Of a DNA stretch of 64,000 nt, positions 53,912 to 61,821 are shown piece by piece. A model generated the notes under the pieces. It was not told the DNA's origin. It searched no databases and saw only the letters and a program-made list of their open reading frames with translations. Each line of letters begins with the position of its first letter. Within the stretch, counting starts at the first letter, position 1. A program made the translations under genes and the position numbers. The DNA is from Gluconobacter thailandicus F149-1 = NBRC 100600 (lineage in GTDB: Bacteria; Pseudomonadota; Alphaproteobacteria; Acetobacterales; Acetobacteraceae): NCBI RefSeq assembly GCF_000964465.1, contig NZ_BANH01000028.1, forward strand, positions 117,382 through 181,381. The letters run 5' to 3'.

Positions 53912-54742
53912 TCAGCGCAGGCTGGCAGCCAGCAGGTTGAACGTGGCCTCATCCGCTTCCGGATCAACGCCAAACCAGGCCCGGAAGCCGGCCCGCGCCT
54001 GATGGATGAGCATTCCCAGTCCATCGACCGTACGTAGACCTTCTTTCTGGGCGGCTTTCAGAAGCGGCGTGTCGCGTGGGGTGTAAACGATGTCCGTCAC
54101 GCACAGATTAACCCCGGCCTGACGCAGCAGCGGTTTCCAGTCGATATCGGCTTTGCCGTTCATGCCGAGCGATGTTGCGTTGACCAGCAGGGAACATCCC
54201 GAAAGCAGACTTGGCCAGTCGTGCCATTCGACCGCTTCACCGCCCTTAAGGGCCTCAACCATGGCTTCGGCACGTTCCATTGTCCGGTTCGCCACGATGA
54301 CCTCACATCCGCGATCAAGCAGAGCCGCAGCAACAGCACGAGCCGCCCCACCCGCGCCAAGGATCAACGCCCGGCCTGACAGTTTAACGTCATGAGCCGT
54401 CAGATTATCGCAGAAACCCGTTCCGTCCGTGCAATCCCCGATGATCTGACCATTCTCGAAGCGAACGGTGTTTACTGCCCCGGCTCGCCTGGCCGTCTCC
54501 GTCAGACGGTCACAGGCCCTCATGGCCGCTTCCTTGTGAGGAATCGTGACATTGACACCCTGGAATCCGGCGGCGGCCAGACCTTTCAGGGCAGCCTCAA
54601 AATTCTCGGGACGCGTTGGCAGTGGGACATATGCGCCATTGACACCATGAACACGACACCAGTGATTGTGCAGTAGCGGAGAGCGTGAGTGCTCGACCGG
54701 CCAACCCATGACGCCAGCAAGTTTGGTATGTCCGTCAATCAT
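53912..54742 (-). CDS. aroE: shikimate dehydrogenase (NADP+)
   Basis: AroE reduces 3-dehydroshikimate to shikimate. The 276-aa product has VMGWPVEHSRSPLLHNHW (substrate site), VTIPHKEAAM with the catalytic lysine, the GAGGAARAVAAALLDRG Rossmann loop and NRTMERA for NADP. The ATG at 54742 fits the family start; it overlaps the stop of the upstream gene by 4 bases. An in-frame start 18 codons earlier is unlikely. Confidence 0.95.
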   Translation of the reverse strand: MIDGHTKLAGVMGWPVEHSRSPLLHNHWCRVHGVNGAYVPLPTRPENFEAALKGLAAAGFQGVNVTIPHKEAAMRACDRLTETARRAGAVNTVRFENGQIIGDCTDGTGFCDNLTAHDVKLSGRALILGAGGAARAVAAALLDRGCEVIVANRTMERAEAMVEALKGGEAVEWHDWPSLLSGCSLLVNATSLGMNGKADIDWKPLLRQAGVNLCVTDIVYTPRDTPLLKAAQKEGLRTVDGLGMLIHQARAGFRAWFGVDPEADEATFNLLAASLR

Positions 54743-55503
54743 GCAGCCAGTCTCTCCCAGACCTGAGGCAGAAGCCGCGCAAGGCGCTCTGCCCATTCCC
54801 GTTGTCCCGCGTCATCAGCGATAAGGTCCTGCCGGAGTTCAATTTCCAAATACGGCAGGCCGTTCGCTTCTGCGTGACGGGGGACGGTGTATTCGTTGCT
54901 GTCCGTCAGGATATAGGGTTCATTGTCGCCCACGCAGAGGTCTCCCTCCGCGCGAAGCATTTCGATCATCACCTGCGCCAGACGACTATCTTTGTGATGC
55001 AGGATTCCGATCTGCCATGGCCGCTTTACGCCCGCCATTTCCGGCGTGAAGCTGTGGAGGGCAATGAGCGCAGTCGGGCGGCCTGCCCGCTCCAGCAAAG
55101 CTTCGGCGATCGCATCATGATAGGGGTGCAGGATCTCGCGTTCTCGTCGGGCGCGACATTGAAGCGGAGCCTCACTGTTCCCCGGAACAGACGTTCCATC
55201 GCTGATATGCGGCATGGACGTCGGATGGCCCGGCGCGCGATTACAGTCGATGACGAGACGGGAATAGACCTGCTCGATCAGGGTAGCTCCAAGCATACCA
55301 TGCAGCGTGCGCCCGACCCCGAGAATACCAATGTCCCAAGCAATATGCCTCTGCCATTCCGCCTCTTCCACACCCAGAGACCCAAGCGTTCGGGGAACGG
55401 CTTTGCCTGCATGGTCACTGACCAGAACGAATGGCGATGGCCGCGTTTCAGGAAACAGGAGAAACGGTGCCGGATCATCGGCACCCAGCAGAGAAAGGGA
55501 CAT
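54739..55503 (-). CDS. N-formylglutamate amidohydrolase family protein
   Basis: This 254-aa member of the HutG-type family has LVSDHAGKAVP, HIAWDIGILG, QVYSRLVIDCNRAP and ALHSFTPEMAGVKRPWQIG, which include the zinc-binding residues. The family is often seen in alphaproteobacteria outside histidine degradation, and no hut genes lie here. The true substrate is therefore open. It overlaps aroE by 4 bases and follows the TlpA-like gene by 16. The ATG at 55503 gives the family length. Confidence 0.82.
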   Translation of the reverse strand: MSLSLLGADDPAPFLLFPETRPSPFVLVSDHAGKAVPRTLGSLGVEEAEWQRHIAWDIGILGVGRTLHGMLGATLIEQVYSRLVIDCNRAPGHPTSMPHISDGTSVPGNSEAPLQCRARREREILHPYHDAIAEALLERAGRPTALIALHSFTPEMAGVKRPWQIGILHHKDSRLAQVMIEMLRAEGDLCVGDNEPYILTDSNEYTVPRHAEANGLPYLEIELRQDLIADDAGQREWAERLARLLPQVWERLAA

Positions 55504-55519
55504 TGGCTCTTTAGCGTTG

Positions 55520-56155
55520 TTAACCTGCGAGAGCGGACAGAGTATGGCGGACCGCATCGGCAGACCAGTCCATATTCCCGATTGCCTCGGCCACAACCTC
55601 TCCTCTGGCGTTCAGCAGCAGGGACCGTGGGACACCATGCAGGGACATGACGCTTGGCGTCAGATCCTTGAGATCGCCCGGCCGAACCTGTTTGACAGAC
55701 GCCACCAGAGCATCCTGATCCGCCGTTTCCATCATGACCGAAGACGTCGGGTCCACCAGAAGAGGCAGCGTATCAATCTGATGGGCGTCATAGAAAGCAC
55801 GCACCTTGGGAACGGTGCTTCCCCGTACCGCCACTGTCACGATCTGTGGCCCGTCTGCACCAAGAGCCTTGGCTGTCGCATTCACGGACGGCAGTTCACG
55901 AATGCATGGCGGGCACCACGTTGCCCAGAAATGCAGAACGAACGGCTTGCCGAACCAATGTGACAGCGGGACATCCTGATCCTGCTCATTCTTGACAGAC
56001 AGGGCTGGAAGAACACGCGGCTTGGCGAGGACGCCAAAGGAATTCGGGACGAAAGGAATGCCCTTGTCTTCAGCAGACGCACTGAATGCGCGCGACGTTG
56101 CGAGAAGTCCCGCGGCACCTGTGAGGGCAGCACGACGGGTCAGTGAAAAAGCCAT
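55520..56155 (-). CDS. TlpA-like thiol:disulfide oxidoreductase, paralogue 1
   Basis: The 211-aa exported protein has a thioredoxin fold with CPPC (81-84) in FWATWCPPCIRELPSV. The signal peptide MAFSLTRRAALTGAAG carries a twin-arginine-like pair. TlpA/ResA proteins keep cytochrome c and copper-site cysteines reduced in the periplasm. It is the last of three such genes in a row. The redox-active dipeptide PP differs from the GP of its two paralogues. The cis-proline loop is LHGVPRSLL. Confidence 0.87.
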   Translation of the reverse strand: MAFSLTRRAALTGAAGLLATSRAFSASAEDKGIPFVPNSFGVLAKPRVLPALSVKNEQDQDVPLSHWFGKPFVLHFWATWCPPCIRELPSVNATAKALGADGPQIVTVAVRGSTVPKVRAFYDAHQIDTLPLLVDPTSSVMMETADQDALVASVKQVRPGDLKDLTPSVMSLHGVPRSLLLNARGEVVAEAIGNMDWSADAVRHTLSALAG

Positions 56156-56190
56156 CAGTCAGATCCTGGTCTCGTCAGAAGGATAAAAAT

Positions 56191-56760
56191 TCAGAGTTCG
56201 GAAAGAATGTCGTGGAGCTGCTGGGCAGCATCCGGTGCAGACCAGTTGACACCGCCCTCTGCCGAAGCACGAAGACGGCCTGATCCATCAATCAGATACG
56301 TGACAGGAATGGCGACATCGGATGTCTTGAGCCATGCCTTGTAGGGCGCTCGGTCCATCGTCCAGGCAGGAACGTGCTTCAGACCGGCAGCATCCAGAAA
56401 GGCTGCAACTTTTTCAGGCGTCGCGCTGGCCACAGCGACGGGAATGATCGGGCAGTCTGTTTCCAGGGAAGCCATGAACGCGTCCAGCTTCGGAAGTTCC
56501 TGCTTGCAGGGCCCACACCAGGTTGCCCACACATGCAGCAGGAATGGCTTGCCGCGCTGAGATTCGAGACTTTCCGTAGCCCCCGCCGGACCGGACAACT
56601 GAAGCGCGATCGGATCAAGCTTGGCCTTGCCAGCCTTCAGGCTTTTCACGGATCGAAGATTTTCCTGCTGCTCGGCCCAGGCGGCACCTGAAAGGGCCGC
56701 AGCAATGCTGGCGCAGCCAACACCCGCAATAAATCCACGCCGCCCAATCGGGACTGTCAT
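56191..56760 (-). CDS. TlpA-like thiol:disulfide oxidoreductase, paralogue 2
   Basis: This 189-aa protein has CGPC (82-85) in [20 protein letters not shown], very like paralogue 3. The signal peptide MTVPIGRRGFIAGVGC has a twin-arginine-like pair. The C-terminal half has VTYLIDGSGRLRASAEG, the cis-proline strand region typical of the family. It is 35 bases from paralogue 1 and 39 from paralogue 3. Start one codon earlier is possible. Confidence 0.87.
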   Translation of the reverse strand: MTVPIGRRGFIAGVGCASIAAALSGAAWAEQQENLRSVKSLKAGKAKLDPIALQLSGPAGATESLESQRGKPFLLHVWATWCGPCKQELPKLDAFMASLETDCPIIPVAVASATPEKVAAFLDAAGLKHVPAWTMDRAPYKAWLKTSDVAIPVTYLIDGSGRLRASAEGGVNWSAPDAAQQLHDILSEL

Positions 56761-56799
56761 CAAAGCACTCTCTTTCCTGTTCCTATTCCCACAACACCA

Positions 56800-57375
56800 T
56801 TACTCTTTCAGAGCCGCAATCACTTTTCTGAACTGCGAGACAGCATCAGGGGCGTCCCAGTCCGTTTCATCCTCGATGGCCGCCCGTAGTCGCCCTTCGG
56901 GATCAATCAGATAGGACCCCGGGAAACTCAACTCACTTACGCCCAGCCACGCCCGAAACTCGTGCCAGTCTGCGGTCCATGGATCGATATGGGTAAGATT
57001 AAGGTTTTTGAGAAAGGCAGCGACATCATCCGGTCCGTGACTGGACATGGCAACCGGAACAATCGGGCTGTCATCGCCAAGCTTTTTCATAAAAGCATCA
57101 AGCTGCGGCAGTTCAATCTTGCACGGACCGCACCATGTGGCCCACACATGAAGGACGAACGGTGCCCCTCGCCACGCAGACAGGGATCGCGTGCCACCTT
57201 CAGGCCGTTCGAGCCTGAGTTCCAGCGGCGTAAGGCGTGCTGGCCCCGGCTCCAGACCCGGAACAATCGGTTTTGGACGATCTTCGGCATGTGCGGAATT
57301 GCACAGGCTGGCCGCCGCAGCTAGGCTTAGGCCTCCTGAAAGAAGGGTTCGCCGGTCGATCTGCTTCTGTTTCAT
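56800..57375 (-). CDS. TlpA-like thiol:disulfide oxidoreductase, paralogue 3
   Basis: The 191-aa product has CGPC (82-85) in [20 protein letters not shown] and [14 protein letters not shown]. The signal peptide [17 protein letters not shown] has a twin-arginine-like pair. The real start is 57375; an open frame runs further upstream only because it is antisense to argH. It is the first gene of the long minus-strand run and diverges from argH with 15 bases between start codons, so the two promoters must overlap the neighbouring genes' 5' ends. Confidence 0.88.
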   Translation of the reverse strand: MKQKQIDRRTLLSGGLSLAAAASLCNSAHAEDRPKPIVPGLEPGPARLTPLELRLERPEGGTRSLSAWRGAPFVLHVWATWCGPCKIELPQLDAFMKKLGDDSPIVPVAMSSHGPDDVAAFLKNLNLTHIDPWTADWHEFRAWLGVSELSFPGSYLIDPEGRLRAAIEDETDWDAPDAVSQFRKVIAALKE

Positions 57376-57390
57376 CCTGTTACGGTTATC

Positions 57391-58836
57391 ATGAAAAACG
57401 TTCCTGTCGAAAAAGAAACCGATGCTGCCTCGAGCTTTGAAGGCACGGCTGCCAACCCGCAATGGGGTGGCCGTTTCGCCTCCGGACCGGCCGCCATCAT
57501 GAGCGAAATCAACGCCTCCATCAGCTTTGACAAAGTTCTGTGGCGTCAGGATATCCGCGGCTCTCTCGCCCATGCCGCCATGCTGCAGAAGGTTGGTCTG
57601 CTGACGGAAACCGAACTGGCGGAAATCCGGCAGGGTCTGGGTGATATCGCGCAGGAAATTGGCGAAGGACGTTTCGAGTTCTCCCCGGCCCTCGAAGACA
57701 TTCACATGAACATCGAGGCCCGCCTGTCCGAACGGATCGGCGAGGCCGGCAAGCGTCTGCACACAGCGCGTTCACGCAACGATCAGGTGGCGACAGATTT
57801 CCGCCTGTGGGTCCGTGATGCGATTGACGGCCTTCAGGAACAGACCGCCTCGCTCATGCGGGCACTGGCGAAGCGCGCCTTGGAATATCATGCCACGCCA
57901 ATGCCCGGCTTCACGCATCTTCAAGTCGCTCAGCCGGTGACGTTCGGCCATCATCTTCTGGCTTATGTCGAGATGCTGTCCCGCGACCGGGGCCGTCTGC
58001 GTGATGCCCGCGCACGCCTGAATGAATGCCCGCTGGGATCGGCTGCCCTGGCAGGAACATCTTTCCCGATCGACCGCGCCATGACGGCAGCGGCGCTGGA
58101 TTTCGACCGCCCGACGGCCAACTCCCTTGATGCCGTGTCTGACCGGGACTTCGCACTGGAATTCCTGTCCGCCCTGTCCTTGCAGGCCATGCATCTCTCC
58201 CGTCTGGCAGAAGAAATCGTGATGTGGGCTTCGGCCCCGTTCGGTTTCGTCACGCTGTCGGATGCGTTCACAACCGGCTCATCCATCATGCCGCAGAAGC
58301 GCAACCCGGATGCGGCTGAACTGGTGCGTGCGAAGATCGGCCGTATCATGGGCAACTTCACGGGCCTGCTGACAGTCATGAAGGGGCTTCCGCTGGCCTA
58401 TGCCAAGGACACGCAGGAAGACAAGGAACCTGTCTTTGACGCGACGGAAGCCATGACGCTCTCCCTCGCCGCCATGGACGGCATGATCCGCGATCTGAAG
58501 CCGAATGAAACGCGGATGCGCGAAGTTGCCGGTATGGGCTTCTCAACTGCAACCGATCTCGCAGACTGGCTGGTTCGGGAACTGCGCGTCCCGTTCCGGA
58601 CGGCTCATCATGTCACGGGGCGTCTGGTCGGACTGGCCGAGCAGCGCGGTTGTGATCTGGCGGATCTGTCCCTTGAGGACATGCAGGCCGTAGAGCCGGG
58701 AATCAATGCTGGTATTTTCGATGTTCTGACGGTTGAATCCTCACTGGCTTCCCGCACCAGTCTGGGCGGAACTGCTCCGTCCAACGTGCGCCAGCAGGCT
58801 CAGGCCTGGCTGGAGAAACTTGGAGACGCTGCATGA
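57391..58836 (+). CDS. argH: argininosuccinate lyase
   Basis: ArgH splits argininosuccinate into arginine and fumarate, the last step of arginine synthesis. The 481-aa product has [13 protein letters not shown] near the N-terminus, [17 protein letters not shown], the [15 protein letters not shown] block and the fumarase/aspartase signature [13 protein letters not shown] 15-20 residue N-terminal tail precedes the family start. Its stop overlaps the lptM start (ATGA). Confidence 0.96.
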   Translation: MKNVPVEKETDAASSFEGTAANPQWGGRFASGPAAIMSEINASISFDKVLWRQDIRGSLAHAAMLQKVGLLTETELAEIRQGLGDIAQEIGEGRFEFSPALEDIHMNIEARLSERIGEAGKRLHTARSRNDQVATDFRLWVRDAIDGLQEQTASLMRALAKRALEYHATPMPGFTHLQVAQPVTFGHHLLAYVEMLSRDRGRLRDARARLNECPLGSAALAGTSFPIDRAMTAAALDFDRPTANSLDAVSDRDFALEFLSALSLQAMHLSRLAEEIVMWASAPFGFVTLSDAFTTGSSIMPQKRNPDAAELVRAKIGRIMGNFTGLLTVMKGLPLAYAKDTQEDKEPVFDATEAMTLSLAAMDGMIRDLKPNETRMREVAGMGFSTATDLADWLVRELRVPFRTAHHVTGRLVGLAEQRGCDLADLSLEDMQAVEPGINAGIFDVLTVESSLASRTSLGGTAPSNVRQQAQAWLEKLGDAA

Positions 58837-58970
58837 AACGTTTTCTGCTTGTTGGCCTGACCCTCGTAGCGCTCAGCACTGGCCTGAGCGCTTGCGGGAA
58901 GAAAGGGGCGCCACATGCACCCGGCCCCGCTTCCGACATCACCTATCCCCGGAGTTATCCGCCTGAATAA
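58833..58970 (+). CDS. lptM: LptM-like small lipoprotein
   Basis: This 45-aa lipoprotein ([21 protein letters not shown], then GKKGAPHAP) has its lipid-modified cysteine at 21, followed by GKKG, the signature of the LptM (YifL) family that stabilises the LptD outer-membrane translocon. It overlaps argH by 4 bases. In many Proteobacteria the order is argH-lptM-lysA; here a CRISPR array follows instead of lysA. Confidence 0.85.
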   Translation: MKRFLLVGLTLVALSTGLSACGKKGAPHAPGPASDITYPRSYPPE

Positions 58971-59074
58971 CGGGCTTTCAGATAAGTCTTACAGGGGCCG
59001 AAAACAGGCCATAAAAATCGGTAGATTTTTGAGGGTGGAATTTTCCCTTTTCTGTCAGTACCTTGCCAGGAAGA
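58971..59074 (+). promoter_or_regulatory. CRISPR leader
   Basis: This stretch lies between the LptM stop and the first repeat and is AT-richer than its surroundings. AAAAATC/GATTTTT (59013-59019 / 59024-59030) forms a small hairpin. It is inferred to be the leader because the degenerate repeats are at the other end of the array. The array promoter and integration signals should be here. Confidence 0.6.
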
Positions 59075-59573
59075 GTGTTCCCCGCATGTGCGGGGATGAA
59101 CCGCCAATACGCACGCCCTTCTTCGTCTTCCGATAGTGTTCCCCGCATGTGCGGGGATGAACCGTCATTGGGCAGAACTGAGACCTGCAAAGGAAGGTGT
59201 TCCCCGCATGTGCGGGGATGAACCGATAGGAGTCATCCAATCTAGCGCCATTCCTGCGTGTTCCCCGCATGTGCGGGGATGAACCGATGAAAACACCAAC
59301 GATCAAAACGCCAATTCAGTGTTCCCCGCATGTGCGGGGATGAACCGGTCCATAACGCTAAAGCCCGCTTTCTGGCATCGTGTTCCCCGCATGTGCGGGG
59401 ATGAACCGACGCCGGCAGCCGTGTAGCCGGTCAGAGCAATGTGTTCCCCGCATGTGCGGGGATGAACCGGACGGCATTTTTCAGAAGCACGCGCGCATCA
59501 TGTGTTCCCCGCATGTGTGGGGATGAGCCGCGTGGGTCTCCGGCGTGTTCCCCGCGTAAGCGGGGACGAAGGG
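59075..59573 (+). CRISPR. type I-E-like CRISPR array, 8 repeats plus 1 degenerate, 8 spacers
   Basis: Eight 29-base repeats start every 61 bases (59075, 59136, 59197, 59258, 59319, 59380, 59441, 59502). Repeats 1-7 are identical: GTGTTCCCCGCATG, then TGCGGGGATGAACCG. The palindromic CCCCGC/GCGGGG stem and the final GAACCG match I-E repeats. Seven spacers are 32 bases. Repeat 8 has two changes (positions 17 and 26). A ninth, degraded repeat at 59545-59573 (loop and end changed) follows a spacer of only 14 bases. Decay at the 3' end puts the leader at 58971-59074. No cas gene is within the window, so the array is an orphan here and would depend on Cascade genes elsewhere. Confidence 0.95.
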
Positions 59574-59706
59574 ACTACTGGTGGCCGCAACTTCGATCTC
59601 GCCAAATAGTCCTCGCCTACTCGGGCGTGGATCTACCGCGAGAAGCGATTCCACTTTCTTCAGCCTCAGCGTTTTTCTGAAAACTCTACAGATGCAACAG
59701 CCGCCA

Positions 59707-60555
59707 TCAGCTGTCCGCCAGAGCCTGGACTACCAGCGGGTGCGTCAGAACGTTTTCTGCAGGCCAGCCCATCGCCCTGAGCGCTCGAACCCCCTCTGCA
59801 CCATCCCTTTTGGAAAGCTTCTTTCCGCTCTCATCCAGAATAAGAGCGTGATGCCTGTACTCAGGTTCAGGCCATTTCATCAGGGTCTGAATTACACGAT
59901 GAATGGATGTCGCAGCGTAAAGGTCCTGCCCTCTCGTGATGCAGGTCACGCCCTGAAGGGCATCATCGTGGGTGACGCACAGATGATAAGACATGCCCGT
60001 ATCTCTGCGTCCCAGAACAATATCACCAAATTCATCCGCACGCCCCGCAATCCGACCATGACCCGCTTCATACCAGGACGGCACACCGTGAATTTCGTTC
60101 AGAGCGCGCTGCATATCGAGCCGCCATGTCGGTGCACGTCCACTCTCCAAGGCTCCGGTATTTAAAGCTCTGGTCCGGCAGGTTCCCGGATAGAGGGCAC
60201 TCCCATCCGGTGCCCGTTGCCCGGATGCCGCCGCAGCAATGTCGGACCGGGTGCAGAAACAGGGATAGAGCAGCCCGCGCTGTCGGAGGTGATCCAGAAC
60301 ACTCGCATAGGCGCCCATATGCCGCGATTGCTGAAGAACGGGTTCCACAGGCCACAGACCAAGCCATTGAAGATCTTCCCGGAGGGCCTCCGTCAGCGCA
60401 GGCGTACACCGTGTGGTGTCGATATCTTCTATCCGCACCAGAAAGCGCCCTGACGGCCCAGCTGTCTTCCGCGCATGAAGGGCAGAAACCACATGCCCAA
60501 GATGCAGGTATCCGGTTGGGCTTGGGGCAAAACGGGTTACGGGCGGGAGCGTCAT
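59707..60555 (-). CDS. gluQ: glutamyl-Q tRNA(Asp) synthetase
   Basis: GluQ-RS charges the queuosine of tRNA(Asp) with glutamate. The 282-aa product is a GluRS-like catalytic domain without the anticodon domain. It has RFAPSPTGYLHLGH (HLGH at 18-21), the zinc-binding PCFCTRSD...YPGTCR set and the KLSKRDG class I motif. It is convergent with the CRISPR array trailer. Start one codon earlier is possible. Confidence 0.93.
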   Translation of the reverse strand: MTLPPVTRFAPSPTGYLHLGHVVSALHARKTAGPSGRFLVRIEDIDTTRCTPALTEALREDLQWLGLWPVEPVLQQSRHMGAYASVLDHLRQRGLLYPCFCTRSDIAAAASGQRAPDGSALYPGTCRTRALNTGALESGRAPTWRLDMQRALNEIHGVPSWYEAGHGRIAGRADEFGDIVLGRRDTGMSYHLCVTHDDALQGVTCITRGQDLYAATSIHRVIQTLMKWPEPEYRHHALILDESGKKLSKRDGAEGVRALRAMGWPAENVLTHPLVVQALADS

Positions 60556-60699
60556 CAAGCTGTCATCAGGGTTTTCTTGCAGTCTGTGAAGTTTACTGAA
60601 ATAGTCGTCTCAAAGAAGCCGACGACGCATGTTTATCGGCGTTTGTCTTATCGTTTTCTACGCCGAAGTTTCCCGCATGTGCCGTCCTCTCAAAAAGGG

Positions 60700-61272
60700 A
60701 TGCGCGTGGTGCCTGTCAGTAGTCAGCATTTTCCGGCTCTTGTTCTGAATGCGGATTTTCGTCCGCTGTCGTACTTTCCGCTATCGCTCTGGTCATGGCA
60801 GGAAGCCGTGAAGGCCGTCTTTCTCGATCGGGTCTCCGTTCTGTCTGAATATGAGGACGGCGTCGTTCATTCCCCCAGCATGACAATGCGCCTCCCCAGC
60901 GTGATTGCCCTGAAGGACTATATCCCCTCAGCCCGAAAACCAGCCTTCACTCGCTTTAATGTGTTCCTGCGGGATAACTTCTCCTGCCAGTACTGCCATG
61001 ACCGATTGCCAACGCATGAACTGACTTTTGATCATGTCATTCCCCGCGCCAAAGGCGGAAAAACAACCTGGCAAAATGTGGTAACTGCCTGCAGCCCCTG
61101 CAATCTTCTCAAAGGCTCCCGCCTCCCCAAAGAAATCGGCATGTACCCGCACCGAAAACCTGATCAGCCGAGCAGTCGCCTTCTTCAGGAAAACGGGAGA
61201 ACCTTTCCACCCCACTATCTGCACGAAAGCTGGCGTGATTATCTGTACTGGAACACTGAACTGGAGACGTAA
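60700..61272 (+). CDS. HNH endonuclease family protein
   Basis: The 190-aa protein has an HNH core with zinc-binding pairs: CQYC (C96, C99), then LTFDHVIPRAKGGKTTWQNVVTACSPCN with H112, N126, C131 and C134. The N-terminal LVLNADFRPLSYFPLSLWSWQEAVKAVF is the conserved extension of a chromosomal alphaproteobacterial HNH family, not of a phage or restriction type. The role is unknown; it may be in DNA repair. A GTG at 60706 is an alternative start with a better ribosome binding site spacing. It is divergent from gluQ. Confidence 0.82.
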   Translation: MRVVPVSSQHFPALVLNADFRPLSYFPLSLWSWQEAVKAVFLDRVSVLSEYEDGVVHSPSMTMRLPSVIALKDYIPSARKPAFTRFNVFLRDNFSCQYCHDRLPTHELTFDHVIPRAKGGKTTWQNVVTACSPCNLLKGSRLPKEIGMYPHRKPDQPSSRLLQENGRTFPPHYLHESWRDYLYWNTELET

Positions 61273-61313
61273 GCCAGCGTTCAGTGACTCCAACTCAGCA
61301 AGGATCATGTTCC

Positions 61314-61763
61314 ATGCGTAAAAGTTTTCTGACTGCAGCTCTCGCCCTCGGCCTGTCCGTGACGGCTCTTCCGGCTTCTGCTGAAACAATCCATCTCTTC
61401 GGCCCGTTCAAGACCGAACATGGCGCCACGTCCCCAATCAAGGGATCGGCCTCCGCCGTGCTGGACACGACGAAGAATACCCTCACCTACCGTTTTGAAG
61501 ATAACGGCCTGACCGGTCCTGTCACCGCTGCTCATCTACACGGCCCGGCTGCCGATGGCGAAGATGCTGGTGTCATCGTGCCGATCAACGGCCCCTACCA
61601 GACCCGCATGACAGGCACGCTGAACCTGTCCTCCGATCAGGTGAAGGATGTTCTGGCTGGCAAGAGTTACATCAACCTGCACACCGAGAAATTCCCGGAT
61701 GGTGAAGCCCGTGCCCAGCTCACAACAGAACTGACCGGCCACAAACACCACATGGATCACTGA
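61314..61763 (+). CDS. exported CHRD-domain protein
   Basis: This 149-aa protein has a signal peptide (MRKSFLTAALALGLSV, then TALPASAE) and a CHRD domain, first seen in chordin: AAHLHGPAADGEDAGVIVPI and INLHTEKFPDGEARAQL, each with conserved His. The C-terminus HKHHMDH is His-rich and may bind metal. It is periplasmic with unknown function. It ends at a strong bidirectional terminator shared with guaA. Confidence 0.85.
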   Translation: MRKSFLTAALALGLSVTALPASAETIHLFGPFKTEHGATSPIKGSASAVLDTTKNTLTYRFEDNGLTGPVTAAHLHGPAADGEDAGVIVPINGPYQTRMTGTLNLSSDQVKDVLAGKSYINLHTEKFPDGEARAQLTTELTGHKHHMDH

Positions 61764-61766
61764 AAT

Positions 61767-61803
61767 AAAAAAGGCCTGCCCCTTCTCGAGGCAGGCCTTT
61801 TTT
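61767..61803. terminator. bidirectional terminator, CHRD gene / guaA
   Basis: AAAAAAGGCCTGCC (61767-61780) and GGCAGGCCTTTTTT (61790-61803) form a perfect 14-bp stem with a 9-base loop, giving T-runs on both strands between convergent genes. Confidence 0.93.
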
Positions 61804-61821
61804 CTGTTCAGGGCGTAGCCC

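Noticed and set aside
57376..57762. Extension of TlpA paralogue 3 by 129 residues
   Set aside because: This part is antisense to argH; the signal peptide begins at 57375.
59055..59306. Open frame with repeated peptides such as SSPHMRGT, IPAHAGNT and HPRTCGEH
   Set aside because: These are translations of the I-E CRISPR repeat in three frames, a well-known annotation artefact.
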